A stretch of DNA of 64,000 nucleotides, from positions 3,785,501 to 3,849,500 of the forward strand of contig NZ_CP042435.1 in the NCBI RefSeq assembly GCF_007971225.1. The letters are read 5' to 3'. Under the pieces are notes generated by a model. The model worked only from the letters and a program-made list of their open reading frames with translations. It was not told where the DNA came from and made no database searches. This document shows positions 52,437-61,552 of this stretch, piece by piece. A program made the translations under genes and the position numbers. The stretch is from Panacibacter ginsenosidivorans. Lineage in GTDB: Bacteria > Bacteroidota > Bacteroidia > Chitinophagales > Chitinophagaceae. Numbering within the stretch: the stretch's first letter is position 1; each line of letters opens with the position of its first letter.

Positions 52437-52976
52437 ATGAAAAACACTATTAAGACTTTTACAGTTATCGCTGCTATGTTTCTGGTAAATTACAATGCTA
52501 CCGCCCAAACAGCAGCATCGAACCCATACGATAATACTTTATCACTAAACCTGCAGCATGCAAATGCTACTGGTGGCGATGAAGAAAAGAATAGCCATGT
52601 ATTCGATAATATTCACCCACGTGCGCTGGAAAATTTTCAAAAATCATTTAAAGATGTTAGTAGCGAAAAGTGGACAAAAAATGGAGAAAGCTATTTTGCC
52701 AGCTTTACAAAAGATTCTGTTTTTACAAGAGTTGATTATAACAAAAAAGGCAGATGGTTAGAAACCATACGTTACTATGACCAAAAGAAATTGCCTGGTG
52801 ATGCGAATTACATGATCAAAAAAGGGTACAGCGATTATTCAGTTTTAGGCGTGGCAGAAGTTTCTTTTGATGATGTACCTGTGTATTTGGTCCACATTCA
52901 AAATGAGAGCCATTTTAAAATTGTAGGTATTTACGAAGGAGAGATGACTGAAGTAGAAAGCCACAAGCGCTGGTAA
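52437..52976 (+). CDS. Exported PepSY-like protein
   Basis: 179 aa with signal peptide (TFTVIAAMFLVNYNATAQ). The mature part has ALENFQKSFKDVSSEKWTKN, GESYFASFTKDSVFTRVDYN, KKGRWLETIRYY and YLVHIQNESHFKIVGI, the pattern of the periplasmic PepSY-like/BLIP-fold family common in Bacteroidota. Function unknown. Start at the ATG at 52437; a GTG two codons upstream is possible. Confidence 0.8.
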   Translation: MKNTIKTFTVIAAMFLVNYNATAQTAASNPYDNTLSLNLQHANATGGDEEKNSHVFDNIHPRALENFQKSFKDVSSEKWTKNGESYFASFTKDSVFTRVDYNKKGRWLETIRYYDQKKLPGDANYMIKKGYSDYSVLGVAEVSFDDVPVYLVHIQNESHFKIVGIYEGEMTEVESHKRW

Positions 52977-53119
52977 TAACAGATAACAGAAACATTTCTG
53001 AGTATCTAAATTTAGCCTATGAATGCAGAGGTTTTATTGCTGTATTTTGAGTAAAGCTTTGAATTGTTCAACGCAAAAATTTTAATATACAGCAATACGG
53101 CCCGGCATAAATAATAATG

Positions 53120-53506
53120 CTAACTTTTCCAGACAGCAACGGCCATACATATCCAGCCGGCAATAAAACACAGACCACCAATGGGCGTAATGGCACCAAG
53201 CCATTTCATGTTTTCATTACCATTAGCCAGAAAAAAAGTGAGGAGATAAAGAGAGCCTGAAAAGAATATAGTGCCTGTTATAAAAAGCCTACCACTCCAT
53301 AACAGCCACGTAGGATTGAAGTATTGAAATAAAATGGCCGTAACAAGCAATGCAAACACGTGATAGAACTGGTATTTTACAGCAGTTTCAAAAATAGCCA
53401 GCGTGTATTCATTCACTCTTTCTTTTAAATCATGTGCACCAAATGCTCCAAGTGCTACTGTAATGGCTCCTAAAATTGCCGCTGTAATTAAAAATGTTTT
53501 ATGCAT
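53120..53506 (-). CDS. DUF423 small membrane protein
   Basis: 128 aa with four hydrophobic helices. TFLITAAILGAITVALGAFGAHDL, split by the family glycines, and TAVKYQFYHVFALL are signatures of DUF423 (YgdD/TMEM256). Function unknown. Start at MHKTFLIT; its start overlaps the end of aroK by 8 bp, so it is co-transcribed. Confidence 0.9.
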   Translation of the reverse strand: MHKTFLITAAILGAITVALGAFGAHDLKERVNEYTLAIFETAVKYQFYHVFALLVTAILFQYFNPTWLLWSGRLFITGTIFFSGSLYLLTFFLANGNENMKWLGAITPIGGLCFIAGWICMAVAVWKS

Positions 53507-54011
53507 GTTGTTCCAGGATTTCTGCAAAGCTATGGGCAGAAATTTTATCAGCCTTCAAATGATGCTGGCATTGACTGTAAAATTTACTCCGTTCTGACAA
53601 TTTGATGGAGAGAAAATGCAGGAGTTCTTCATCACTGAGGTCTTTGATCAATGGACGGTGTGCCTTTTCTTTTTTTAATCTTACTGCTAATACTTCTACA
53701 GGTTCATCGATCCAGATAGTGATACCATGTTTATTCATCCATTCCATATTATCATGAAAACAAGGTGTACCGCCGCCGGTGGCTATAACAATATTTTTAA
53801 AAGAAGCCAGTTGATGTAATGCTTCTTTTTCTTTATTGCGGAAATAAATTTCGCCCTGTGTTTCAAATATTTCTTTGATGGTCATCAAAGCTTCTTTTTC
53901 AATTTGAGCATCAAGATCCATCCAGTCAATATTTCTTGAAGCAGCGATACGTTGTGCCCAGTAGGACTTTCCGGTGCCCATCATACCGATGAGGAAGATG
54001 CGTGATAACAT
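53499..54011 (-). CDS. aroK: Shikimate kinase
   Basis: 170 aa, phosphorylates shikimate in aromatic amino-acid synthesis. P-loop IFLIGMMGTGKSYWAQRI, DLDAQIEKEALMTIKEIF (shikimate site), GGGTPC, and the lid REKKEKAHRPLIKD-like stretch at LKKEKAHRPLIKDL. Length is normal. A second ATG two codons upstream is possible. Second gene in a tight minus-strand run with the 99-aa membrane protein and acyl-CoA dehydrogenase upstream. Confidence 0.93.
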   Translation of the reverse strand: MLSRIFLIGMMGTGKSYWAQRIAASRNIDWMDLDAQIEKEALMTIKEIFETQGEIYFRNKEKEALHQLASFKNIVIATGGGTPCFHDNMEWMNKHGITIWIDEPVEVLAVRLKKEKAHRPLIKDLSDEELLHFLSIKLSERSKFYSQCQHHLKADKISAHSFAEILEQHA

Positions 54012-54025
54012 AAGCACTTAAGGAA

Positions 54026-54325
54026 TTACCATTTATTTAAAATTTTTGCTGCATAATACCCGGCTGCAATAATAAGAATTATGTGAGCAGCATTAAGAAG
54101 AATAGTTGCCCAAAAAAAATCTTTTTCAAACCAGTTCCTCGCAAATTTTGGGTTAACAAATACGGGAAGTAAAGTTGTATAAATACCTAGCCAGAAAATC
54201 CATCCTAAAATAACAATGATACCAGAATCATTTCTATCAGCAACATTTATCATTAAAAGAAAACAAACAAAAGCGCTTAATACACTAACTCCTAAAATGA
54301 TAATAAGGTTTTTGTCGAAACGCAT
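54026..54325 (-). CDS. Small membrane protein, unrecognised
   Basis: 99 aa with three hydrophobic segments (LIIILGVSVLSAFVCFLLMI, IIVILGWIFWLGIYTTLL, ILLNAAHIILIIAAGYYAA). It lies 3 bp after the acyl-CoA dehydrogenase gene and 14 bp before aroK, so all are probably one transcript. Confidence 0.75.
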   Translation of the reverse strand: MRFDKNLIIILGVSVLSAFVCFLLMINVADRNDSGIIVILGWIFWLGIYTTLLPVFVNPKFARNWFEKDFFWATILLNAAHIILIIAAGYYAAKILNKW

Positions 54326-54328
54326 AAT

Positions 54329-55513
54329 TTATTTAAATGCATTCAATCCCGTTACATCCATACCTGTAATAAGTAAATGTATATCATGTGTACCTTCATA
54401 GGTAAGTACACTTTCAAGATTCATCATGTGGCGCATAATGCTGTATTCGCCGGTAATGCCCATGCCGCCAAGCATGGTGCGTGCATCACGTGCAATATTG
54501 GTGGCAATCTCACAACTATTGCGCTTGGCCATACTTACCTGCTGTGGTGTGGCCCGGCCTTCACTCATTAATATACCCAAACGCCAAACCAGTAATTGTG
54601 CTTTGGTGATTTCTGTGATCATTTCTGCCAGCTTCTTTTGCTGCAATTGAAAACCACCAATTGGCCTGTCGAACTGTATACGCTCTTTGCTATAACGCAA
54701 TGCAGTATCATAACAATCCATGGCTGCACCTAAGGCTCCCCAGGCAATACCATAACGTGCTTTCGTTAAACAACCTAACGGGCCTTTCAGACCTTTTACA
54801 TTTGGTAATATATTTTCTTTGGGCACTTTTACATCGTGAAAAACAAGTTCTCCTGTGGCGCTTGCACGCAGGCTCCATTTTCCGTGTGTAGTTGGCGTGC
54901 TAAAACCTTCCATGCCACGTTCTACAATTACACCACGAATATCACCTGCTTCATCTTTTGCCCATACAACTGCAACCTGCGCATAAGGCGCATTGCTGAT
55001 CCACATTTTTGCACCATTCAATATTACATGATCACCTGCATCTTTTATATTCGTAAGCATACCTGCAGGGTTACTGCCATGATCAGGTTCTGTTAATCCG
55101 AAACATCCCAGCCATTCACCGCTTGCAAGTTTTGGTAAATATTTCATTCGCTGGTCTTCATTGCCGTAAGCATAGATCGGAAACATTACTAACGATCCCT
55201 GTACACTTGCAGTTGAGCGAACGCCACTATCCCCGCGTTCTAACTCCTGCATCATTAAGCCGTAGCTGATATAATCCAATCCACCACCACCATACTCTAC
55301 AGGAATAGTTGGGCCAAAGCAACCAAGATCTCCCATTTGTTTTACAATTTGCACGGGAAATTCGGCACGCTGTGCATAATCTTCAATAATGGGCGAAATT
55401 TCTTTCTTCACATAATTGCGCACTGTTTCGCGTATGAGTTTATGTTCTTCGGTAAGTAACTCATCCAGCAGGTAATAATCCGGCGACTGGAATAGATCTG
55501 TTTTAACGGCCAT
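54329..55513 (-). CDS. gcdH: Glutaryl-CoA dehydrogenase
   Basis: 394 aa acyl-CoA dehydrogenase fold with FAD. It oxidises and decarboxylates glutaryl-CoA to crotonyl-CoA in lysine and tryptophan breakdown. The specific signs are GVRSTASVQGSLVM (R99, binding the glutarate carboxylate), LGCFGLTEPDHGSNP, and TYEGTHDIH with catalytic base E373. Other short-chain dehydrogenases lack the RSTASVQ motif. Head of a probable operon with the small membrane protein, aroK and DUF423. Confidence 0.93.
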   Translation of the reverse strand: MAVKTDLFQSPDYYLLDELLTEEHKLIRETVRNYVKKEISPIIEDYAQRAEFPVQIVKQMGDLGCFGPTIPVEYGGGGLDYISYGLMMQELERGDSGVRSTASVQGSLVMFPIYAYGNEDQRMKYLPKLASGEWLGCFGLTEPDHGSNPAGMLTNIKDAGDHVILNGAKMWISNAPYAQVAVVWAKDEAGDIRGVIVERGMEGFSTPTTHGKWSLRASATGELVFHDVKVPKENILPNVKGLKGPLGCLTKARYGIAWGALGAAMDCYDTALRYSKERIQFDRPIGGFQLQQKKLAEMITEITKAQLLVWRLGILMSEGRATPQQVSMAKRNSCEIATNIARDARTMLGGMGITGEYSIMRHMMNLESVLTYEGTHDIHLLITGMDVTGLNAFK

Positions 55514-55561
55514 GGCAAAAGTTTGATTTTATTTTTTGGTGACCAACTGTTGAAACAAATA

Positions 55562-55595
55562 TGTAGCTTCTGTTGTGTCACTCCCTTGTACGTTC
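55562..55595 (-). repeat. GCGACGC dispersed repeat, copy 20 (degenerate)
   Basis: Reverse-oriented partial copy TAGCTTCTGTTGTGTCACTC then CCTTGTACGTTC, upstream of the acyl-CoA dehydrogenase gene. Confidence 0.55.
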
Positions 55596-55730
55596 AGAAC
55601 TTTGCGCAGCAAAGCCCCGCCTAACATTTGTTCGCAAATTTAGAAGTATGCATTTACCCGCCAATGACTTTGCTACATTTTATTTAAAGGATGTAAGAAA
55701 TGGATATGCGTGTTCAATAGCATATCCGAA

Positions 55731-55770
55731 CGATGAAGTGCTTGCGACGCAACGAAGATGCTATGAAACA
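55731..55770 (+). repeat. GCGACGC dispersed repeat, copy 21
   Basis: Forward copy GAAGTGCTTGCGACGCAACG then AAGATGCTATGAA; faces copy 20 at 140 bp. No gene is seen in the gap 55514-55799. Confidence 0.65.
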
Positions 55771-55799
55771 GAGAAGCTGGCATCTGATTAAAAAATATT

Positions 55800-56879
55800 T
55801 TACTTAAATGTATAAGCAATACCTACGGTTGGGTAATGCACAAATAATTCGTAACGAAAATCTGCTTTTATAAAAAGTCTTTGTGTTATGTAGCCTTCTA
55901 TGCCTAATGCAGCGGTAAATGCCGGGCCAAATTTTGAATCATTTATTTTCTTCCCGTAAAATGTAAGTTCTCCATCGGTGGTAAGATAGTCTAATGTAAC
56001 ACCTGCATCCAAATAAGGCCTGATGATACCTTTTGTGAAATAATATTGTATAGAAAGAGGTACGCTGAATATATTTTTATTTACAGTTTGCTCTTTTTTG
56101 TAGCCCAAAACATCTACAAGTTCTGTGTTTTGATGCGTCATATAATTTAAACCAAAGGTTAGTGCCAGGTTTTTATCAACAGCAGGAACTGTTATTTTAC
56201 CGATTATCCTTCCTGTATATTCATGCCCCGAGCCAAAATACATACCACCGGCGTAAGCATAAATATTCAACTTTGATTTTTCCTTTTTATAAACAATTTG
56301 GCTGGCAGTGGATGGAGAAACGCACTTATTGAGTTTTTGAATATATTGTATAAGATCAGCCTCTGTATAGTTAAGTGTTTCAATTAATGGCTTTAGCGTA
56401 TTGCATGATTGCGAAAAAAATAACAACTCATTTTGAAAGTTTCCTTTTTGATTTATATAGCCATTTGAACTTCTGTCATCATCATATAAAAGATGACAAC
56501 TGTCTTCCGGGGTTTTAATGATAAAATACATCACATCCTTTTTCCAGAAAGTGTAAAGGCTGTAATAGCCCAAACTTAACAACTTTGCAAATTGCTCTTT
56601 TTGTGTAAGTTCAAAAGGATCTGTATAAACAACTTTACGGAATGTGTTTTCGCCGTCATAACCAAAACTTTTTATTTCTGCCGTTGTAAAAGTTGCTGGA
56701 TTGGATGTGTTACTTGGTGAAAATGAAATCCTGCCACTGATTTTTTTTGTTTCTATTGACTCAAGAAAACCTCTTACAGTATCACCATTGTTTTTTACGA
56801 TAAATCCCGGTTTAAAACCTGATTGAGAAAATACAAAGACAGGAATAACTGCGAAGACAATAAAAAATTTTAGTTTCAT
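55800..56879 (-). CDS. Outer-membrane beta-barrel protein
   Basis: 359 aa from MKLKFFIVFAVIPVFVFSQ, a signal peptide. The N-terminal half starts FVKNNGDTVRGFLE-like (IVKNNGDTVRGFLESIE), a domain often found before PorT-type barrels; the C-terminal half has the strands LNIYAYAGGMYFG, LALTFGLNYMT, FSVPLSIQYYFT, IRPYLDAGVTLDYL, FTAALGIEGYI and ends VGIAYTFK. Ligand unknown. Alone. Confidence 0.85.
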   Translation of the reverse strand: MKLKFFIVFAVIPVFVFSQSGFKPGFIVKNNGDTVRGFLESIETKKISGRISFSPSNTSNPATFTTAEIKSFGYDGENTFRKVVYTDPFELTQKEQFAKLLSLGYYSLYTFWKKDVMYFIIKTPEDSCHLLYDDDRSSNGYINQKGNFQNELLFFSQSCNTLKPLIETLNYTEADLIQYIQKLNKCVSPSTASQIVYKKEKSKLNIYAYAGGMYFGSGHEYTGRIIGKITVPAVDKNLALTFGLNYMTHQNTELVDVLGYKKEQTVNKNIFSVPLSIQYYFTKGIIRPYLDAGVTLDYLTTDGELTFYGKKINDSKFGPAFTAALGIEGYITQRLFIKADFRYELFVHYPTVGIAYTFK

Positions 56880-57016
56880 AAGCAAAGAGTTTATGGCTGC
56901 GGCTAAATTATAGAACAATATGATATTGTAAGATAACTCAGTCTTTGTTAAGCTATAATTAATGCAAATTCTTCTGAATGAGATTATAGGTTAACTTTAT
57001 TTCACAGAACTGCAAT

Positions 57017-57631
57017 ATGACCAAACACATCTTTTCGTTTTTAGCGCTTGGAGATTCTTATACAATCGGTGAAGCATTACCATTATATGAAAGCTTTCCT
57101 TATCAAACCGTTCAATTATTGCGAAAAGCAAACCTGCATTTTCATGCACCGGAAATAGTGGCAAAAACGGGCTGGACAACTGCTGAACTTGCAGAACATA
57201 TATTGCATACAAAGCTTAATGAACATTACGATTTTGTAACCCTGCTGATCGGTGTAAATAATCAATACCGCGAATTAAGCATTGATGATTATGCAACTGA
57301 TTTTGAATTTTTGTTGAGAAAGGCTATCCATTTTGCCGCTGAAAAAAAAGAAAATGTTATTGTACTTTCTATTCCGGACTGGAGTGTTACTCCTTTTGCC
57401 AAAAAAAGTGACAATAAAAAGGTAGCCGCTGAAATTGATGCATATAATAAAATCAATAAAGCCATTGCGGAGCGCAACAAAATAAAATATGTAGATATAA
57501 CACCCAATTCCAGAACCGCAAAAAATGATGCTGCATTAATTACCACCGATGGACTGCATCCTTCTGGTAAGGCCTATGCAGAATGGGCAATAATGCTGGC
57601 AGCGGTTATTCAAAAAATGGTAAAAGTCTGA
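57017..57631 (+). CDS. SGNH/GDSL-type hydrolase
   Basis: 204 aa esterase fold with the four blocks: FLALGDSYTIGE (catalytic serine), a glycine in TGWTTAELAEHI, LLIGVNNQYR (asparagine) and TTDGLHPSGKAY (Asp-x-x-His). No signal peptide, so probably cytosolic. Substrate unknown. The membrane protein gene follows 69 bp later on the same strand. Confidence 0.9.
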   Translation: MTKHIFSFLALGDSYTIGEALPLYESFPYQTVQLLRKANLHFHAPEIVAKTGWTTAELAEHILHTKLNEHYDFVTLLIGVNNQYRELSIDDYATDFEFLLRKAIHFAAEKKENVIVLSIPDWSVTPFAKKSDNKKVAAEIDAYNKINKAIAERNKIKYVDITPNSRTAKNDAALITTDGLHPSGKAYAEWAIMLAAVIQKMVKV

Positions 57632-57700
57632 GTCAACAAAATATTCATTACGCTTCCTGAAAAGATTTTACACTTACTTTACAGCTCATAAAAATTACTT

Positions 57701-58960
57701 GTGCAAACAACTTTGATATTTATTTTTTACCTCGTTTTTTTTACATGGATACTTTGCAATACAGGGTTTATAAAAAGGACCGGGTTAAATAAGTGGTGGA
57801 TCATTGGTTTGTTTGCGTTAAAAGTTTTTGCAGGTATTGTATATGGCTGGTTTTACCAGCAGCCTGCCTATTTTGCTACCAGCGATACATGGCATTTCTT
57901 TGAGCTTAGCAAGGGCGAAACAGACTGGTTGTTACACGACCCATTGGCTTTTTTTAAAGACATATTTATGTATGGCTATGAGCGCAGCGGTAATTTATTT
58001 GTGGGTGAGAATTCTTACTGGAATGATCTTAAAAGCAATGTCATCATTAAACTGCTGGCGATCTGTAATGTGCTTACCCTGAAAAATTATTATGCCAATA
58101 TAGTGTTGTTCAATTTTCTTTTCTTTTTTGGCCCCGTTGCCTTATATCGTGTTGTGAAAAATCTTTTCGAGTCAAACCGTTTGCTTCTTATTGCCGGCGT
58201 TTTTTTGATACCTTCTTTTATATTCTGGTGCAGTGGCATTCATAAAGACGGCCTTATTTTTAGTAGTGCTGCTGTTATTGTTTTTCATTTTCAACAACAA
58301 CTTACTGAAAAGAAAATATTGTGGCCACGTGTTGCAGTAATGCTACTGCTATTTGTTGTATTATTTGCCTTACGCAATTTTATGGCCTTACTTTTAGCAG
58401 GAAGCCTTTTTGCATGGCTAATGTGTTTTCTTTATTCGCAGCAAAAAAAAATTATTATTGCTTCAATTGTAGTTGTATCGCTGGCAACATTTTTTCTTTC
58501 AGGTAAAATAAGTGCAGCGGTTGATATGCCGCAATATGTAATTGAAAAGCAGTCGGAGTTTAAGCAGCTTTCCGGTGCATCAAGCATTGACGTACCTGTG
58601 CTGGAAAATAATTTATGGAGCTTTGTAACTTTTCTTCCCACTGCAATTGATATAGCCTTGTTCAGGCCGCATGTTACTGAAATAAAAAATATTAGTTACG
58701 TGCCTGCGGCAGCCGAAATAATATTATTCTGGATTGTTGTGGCAGCTTCTCTGGTTATTCGTACTAAAACAAAATATTCAGATAGACAATCGGCCTTTAT
58801 AATTTTCTGTATATTTTTCTCCTTTTCTTTTTTATTGCTTGCAGGGTACACCATTACTTTTTCAGGTGCTATAGTGCGCTATAAGGCAATTGTATTGCCG
58901 TTTCTTTTTGTACCTGTAATACAAAAACTATCAGCTTTAATGGCAAGGTTTGTAAAATGA
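57701..58960 (+). CDS. Polytopic membrane protein, GT-C-like
   Basis: 419 aa starting at GTG, with about ten hydrophobic helices. The first large loop has ATSDTWHFFELSKGETDWLL and YERSGNLFVGENSYW. The aspartate-containing first loop and the layout recall GT-C glycosyltransferases or polysaccharide membrane enzymes of Bacteroidota, but no motif decides this. SGIHKDGLIF is conserved-looking. Confidence 0.75.
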   Translation: MQTTLIFIFYLVFFTWILCNTGFIKRTGLNKWWIIGLFALKVFAGIVYGWFYQQPAYFATSDTWHFFELSKGETDWLLHDPLAFFKDIFMYGYERSGNLFVGENSYWNDLKSNVIIKLLAICNVLTLKNYYANIVLFNFLFFFGPVALYRVVKNLFESNRLLLIAGVFLIPSFIFWCSGIHKDGLIFSSAAVIVFHFQQQLTEKKILWPRVAVMLLLFVVLFALRNFMALLLAGSLFAWLMCFLYSQQKKIIIASIVVVSLATFFLSGKISAAVDMPQYVIEKQSEFKQLSGASSIDVPVLENNLWSFVTFLPTAIDIALFRPHVTEIKNISYVPAAAEIILFWIVVAASLVIRTKTKYSDRQSAFIIFCIFFSFSFLLLAGYTITFSGAIVRYKAIVLPFLFVPVIQKLSALMARFVK

Positions 58961-59005
58961 TTATTGTTGACAGGTGTGGTTGTAAGATAGCTCCGTAATG
59001 AACAG

Positions 59006-59070
59006 AACGCAGAAGAGTGCGACGCAACGGAAACATCATTTCAGTAATGCAGTCCGGCTAAAAAAAATAC
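59006..59070 (+). repeat. GCGACGC dispersed repeat, copy 22
   Basis: Forward copy between convergent genes: CAGAAGAGTGCGACGCAACG, ACATCATT, AATGCAGTCCGGCTAAAAAA. It ends at the acylphosphatase stop. Confidence 0.8.
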
Positions 59071-59339
59071 TAGCGGATAATATCAAAAGACCCGAAATCT
59101 TCCAGGTGCAGCGGGGTTACTATTACATCTGTTACTGCTGCTCTTTTAGAACCCTTGCGGCACCAGGCAATAAATGCGTCGATTGCTTCCTGCGAACCTT
59201 TTGCCATAATTTCTACATTGCCATCGGGTTGATTTTTTATCCAGCCTTTTACACCCAGTTTGTCTGCATTTTCTTTTGCTTCTGCCCTAAAGAAAACACC
59301 CTGGACTTTTCCTTTGACGATCAAATTTACAGTTGTCAT
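59070..59339 (-). CDS. acyP: Acylphosphatase
   Basis: 89 aa. The phosphate loop is VKGKVQGVFFR with the catalytic arginine, and GWIKNQPDGNVEIMAKG holds the catalytic asparagine. Hydrolyses carboxyl-phosphate bonds. The shortest family form; cytosolic. Confidence 0.95.
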   Translation of the reverse strand: MTTVNLIVKGKVQGVFFRAEAKENADKLGVKGWIKNQPDGNVEIMAKGSQEAIDAFIAWCRKGSKRAAVTDVIVTPLHLEDFGSFDIIR

Positions 59340-59440
59340 AATTTGCTTTTTATGCGGGCTAAGGTAATAAGAGAAAATATGCCTCTCAATACTATGATGA
59401 ATAAAATATTAATCCGAAATTTAAGTACTAAAGTTGGCAA

Positions 59441-60298
59441 ATGAAAACGATCAGGGCAAAACACAAAGCAGCATATGAACCTATTTCGGATCTCATTACT
59501 TTTCGTGCCATGCCCACACGAATGATGCCGATGAATGAACTTGATCCTTTTCTTTTTTTAAATCATCATGGCTGGCAGGAATATCCGCCCAATAATAGCG
59601 GGTTACCATTCGGCCCACATCCGCACAGAGGTTTTGAAACTGTAACATTTATTCTGGAAGGCGATCTTATGCATAAAGACAGTAGTGGTACAATTAGTAT
59701 TATAAAAACTGGTGGGGTACAGTGGATGACGGCTGGCAGTGGTTTGGTGCACGCAGAAATCTCTTCTGATGAGTTTAAAAAAAAGGGTGGCCCGCTTGAA
59801 ATTCTTCAGCTATGGGTAAACCTGCCGGCAAAGCATAAAATGACCAAACCTGCTTATAAAGGTTTGCAGAAAGAAGAGATACCTCGTAAAACATGGGATG
59901 AAGGAAAAGTTATTGCACAAATAATTGCAGGTGATTGGGATGGTATAAGAGGGCCTGTACAACCATTAACAGATATTCATATTGCAAATTTTTCCTTTAA
60001 AGCAGGTGGCAGGGTTACTTTCTCAATAGAGAAAGACAAAACTGTATTTCTCTACGTTGTAAAAGGGAAAACCCGCATCAATGGGGAGGATGCGGACATG
60101 CACCACCTTATAGAATTTAGCCATGAAGGTTCTTCTATAGAGATAAAAGCTGTTACAGATGCGTTGTTGCTTTTTGGTTATGCCACTCCTTTTCACGAAC
60201 CGTTTGCTGCATATGGCCCCTTTGTAATGAATACGCAGGAAGAGATAATGCAGGCATATGAAGATTATCATGCAGGCAAGTTTGGCACGCTTCAATAA
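59441..60298 (+). CDS. Pirin family protein
   Basis: 285 aa bicupin. The N-terminal cupin has the metal site in FGPHPHRGFETVTFILEG and GGVQWMTAGSGLVHAE; the C-terminal domain starts near 165 (VQPLTDIHIANFSFKAGGRV). Members may act as quercetin dioxygenases or as regulators. Cytosolic. A good terminator follows. The start ATG overlaps nothing. Confidence 0.93.
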   Translation: MKTIRAKHKAAYEPISDLITFRAMPTRMMPMNELDPFLFLNHHGWQEYPPNNSGLPFGPHPHRGFETVTFILEGDLMHKDSSGTISIIKTGGVQWMTAGSGLVHAEISSDEFKKKGGPLEILQLWVNLPAKHKMTKPAYKGLQKEEIPRKTWDEGKVIAQIIAGDWDGIRGPVQPLTDIHIANFSFKAGGRVTFSIEKDKTVFLYVVKGKTRINGEDADMHHLIEFSHEGSSIEIKAVTDALLLFGYATPFHEPFAAYGPFVMNTQEEIMQAYEDYHAGKFGTLQ

Positions 60299-60322
60299 AA
60301 TCTGAACATAAACCAAATATGT

Positions 60323-60357
60323 AAAAAAGTGTAGAGTTTGGGCTACACTTTTTTTAT
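60323..60357 (+). terminator. Terminator after pirin gene
   Basis: AAAAAAGTGTAG / CTACACTTTTTTT around an 8-base loop. Confidence 0.93.
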
Positions 60358-60463
60358 TAATTGAAAAAATGGCTTATAGTATACAGACCATTATATGATT
60401 ATCATCATACAATAGAATGGCATGATTTTATTAACTTTCCATAATACAAAAGGAAATATAACC

Positions 60464-60850
60464 ATGGAAAAAGAAGCGGACTTTTTTGTTGAGTCAAAAC
60501 ATAAGATAGAAGATTATGTTCGCGATAGGGTATTACTTCTAAAGCTTGAGATGGTTGAAAAAACATCCAAGCTTGTTGCTGTAATGTTTATCGGTCTGCT
60601 TATAACTGTACTAAGTTTTTTTATTCTTTTGTTCCTTAGTTTTATGGCGGGCTATTATTTTGCAGCCCTTACAGAAAGTCTCTATCTGGGTTTTGGCATT
60701 GTATGTGGATTCTACGTATTGCTGCTTCTTTTTATAATTTTTGCAGGCAAAAAAATCCTGCATACTTATATTACGAATACTGTTATAGAAACAATTTTTG
60801 ACCAAACTGCTGACAATGATGATACAGAAGACGATAGAGAAACAGCGTAA
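60464..60850 (+). CDS. Phage-holin-III-like membrane protein
   Basis: 128 aa from MEKEADFFVESK. A helical N-terminus (KIEDYVRDRVLLLKLEMVEK) is followed by two long hydrophobic helices (LVAVMFIGLLITVLSFFILL, YLGFGIVCGFYVLLLLFIIF) and an acidic tail. It belongs to the holin-superfamily-III/YqjD-like envelope proteins that sit next to YtxH genes; not a true phage gene. Its end overlaps the next gene. Confidence 0.82.
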   Translation: MEKEADFFVESKHKIEDYVRDRVLLLKLEMVEKTSKLVAVMFIGLLITVLSFFILLFLSFMAGYYFAALTESLYLGFGIVCGFYVLLLLFIIFAGKKILHTYITNTVIETIFDQTADNDDTEDDRETA

Positions 60851-61178
60851 GAAAGATCTTTCGCATATAGATAATCTTGCAGACCTGCACCGGGAAATAA
60901 GGCTGGTAAAGGCCCGCATTAAGAACCATGAACAGTTATTAGCAGAGCATTGGAAAAAATTGCCTGCCGAAACATTTAAACTTGTTGTAAGGCGGGTGGT
61001 TCCTTTTTACCTGAATAATAAAGTGCTCGATAAATCATGGGGAGTTTTAAGCAGTGCTTTTAGTATTCTAAGCGGTGATAAATCAAACACGGCAAAGAGT
61101 GTAATGGGTGCTGCAAAAAAACTGGGCCTTTTTACGGCTATAAGAGCCGGATATAATTTGTTTAGAAAAAAGAAATGA
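60816..61178 (+). CDS. Hypothetical protein of holin/YtxH cluster
   Basis: 120 aa; overlaps the holin-like gene by 35 bp in another frame, so translation is coupled. A basic helical first half (LHREIRLVKARIKNHEQLLA) and a second half with a weak hydrophobic stretch (SAFSILSGDK, GLFTAIRAGYNLF). Usual third member of this envelope-stress cluster. No known function. Confidence 0.75.
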   Translation: MMIQKTIEKQRKKDLSHIDNLADLHREIRLVKARIKNHEQLLAEHWKKLPAETFKLVVRRVVPFYLNNKVLDKSWGVLSSAFSILSGDKSNTAKSVMGAAKKLGLFTAIRAGYNLFRKKK

Positions 61179-61201
61179 TTTTGCACTAAACAGCAGAAAC
61201 A

Positions 61202-61236
61202 TCTATTAAGCTTTCGTTGCGTCGCACACTTGTACA
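61202..61236 (-). repeat. GCGACGC dispersed repeat, copy 23
   Basis: Reverse-oriented copy, ATTAAGCTTTCGTTGCGTCG then CACACTTGTAC. Confidence 0.8.
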
Positions 61237-61308
61237 AAAACAATACTATTCAGCAGTTGTGCAGTAAACAAATAAGGTTGCAAACATTTAAAAAATAACT
61301 TCGGCATT

Positions 61309-61536
61309 ATGACGAAAAAAGAAAAGATAATCGCAGGAATTATTATAGGTGCTGCAGCCGGTGTAGCTGCGGCCATTTTTTTTGAAACAGAAAAAGGGAA
61401 GGAAATTTTGGCAGATATTAAAAAGCTTACATCAGAAACGATTGATGATGCATTGGAAAGGCTTGTAAAAATTGAAGCGAAGTTCAAAGAAAAACTCATC
61501 ATTGATGATGCAGATGAGGATATAACGCTATCGTAG
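61309..61536 (+). CDS. YtxH domain protein
   Basis: 75 aa: one glycine/alanine-rich membrane helix (IIAGIIIGAAAGVAAAIFF), then a charged amphipathic helix (KGKEILADIKKLTSETIDDA). Typical of the YtxH family of general-stress envelope proteins. Confidence 0.85.
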   Translation: MTKKEKIIAGIIIGAAAGVAAAIFFETEKGKEILADIKKLTSETIDDALERLVKIEAKFKEKLIIDDADEDITLS

Positions 61537-61552
61537 TATTAACACCATTTAA

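Noticed and set aside
55573-55791. Open frame of 72 codons on the plus strand
   Set aside because: It is made up largely of two copies of the dispersed repeat and the spacer between them; no protein-like pattern.
60464-60850. Phage holin as a sign of a second prophage
   Set aside because: The gene sits in a common chromosomal YtxH cluster and no phage gene is nearby.
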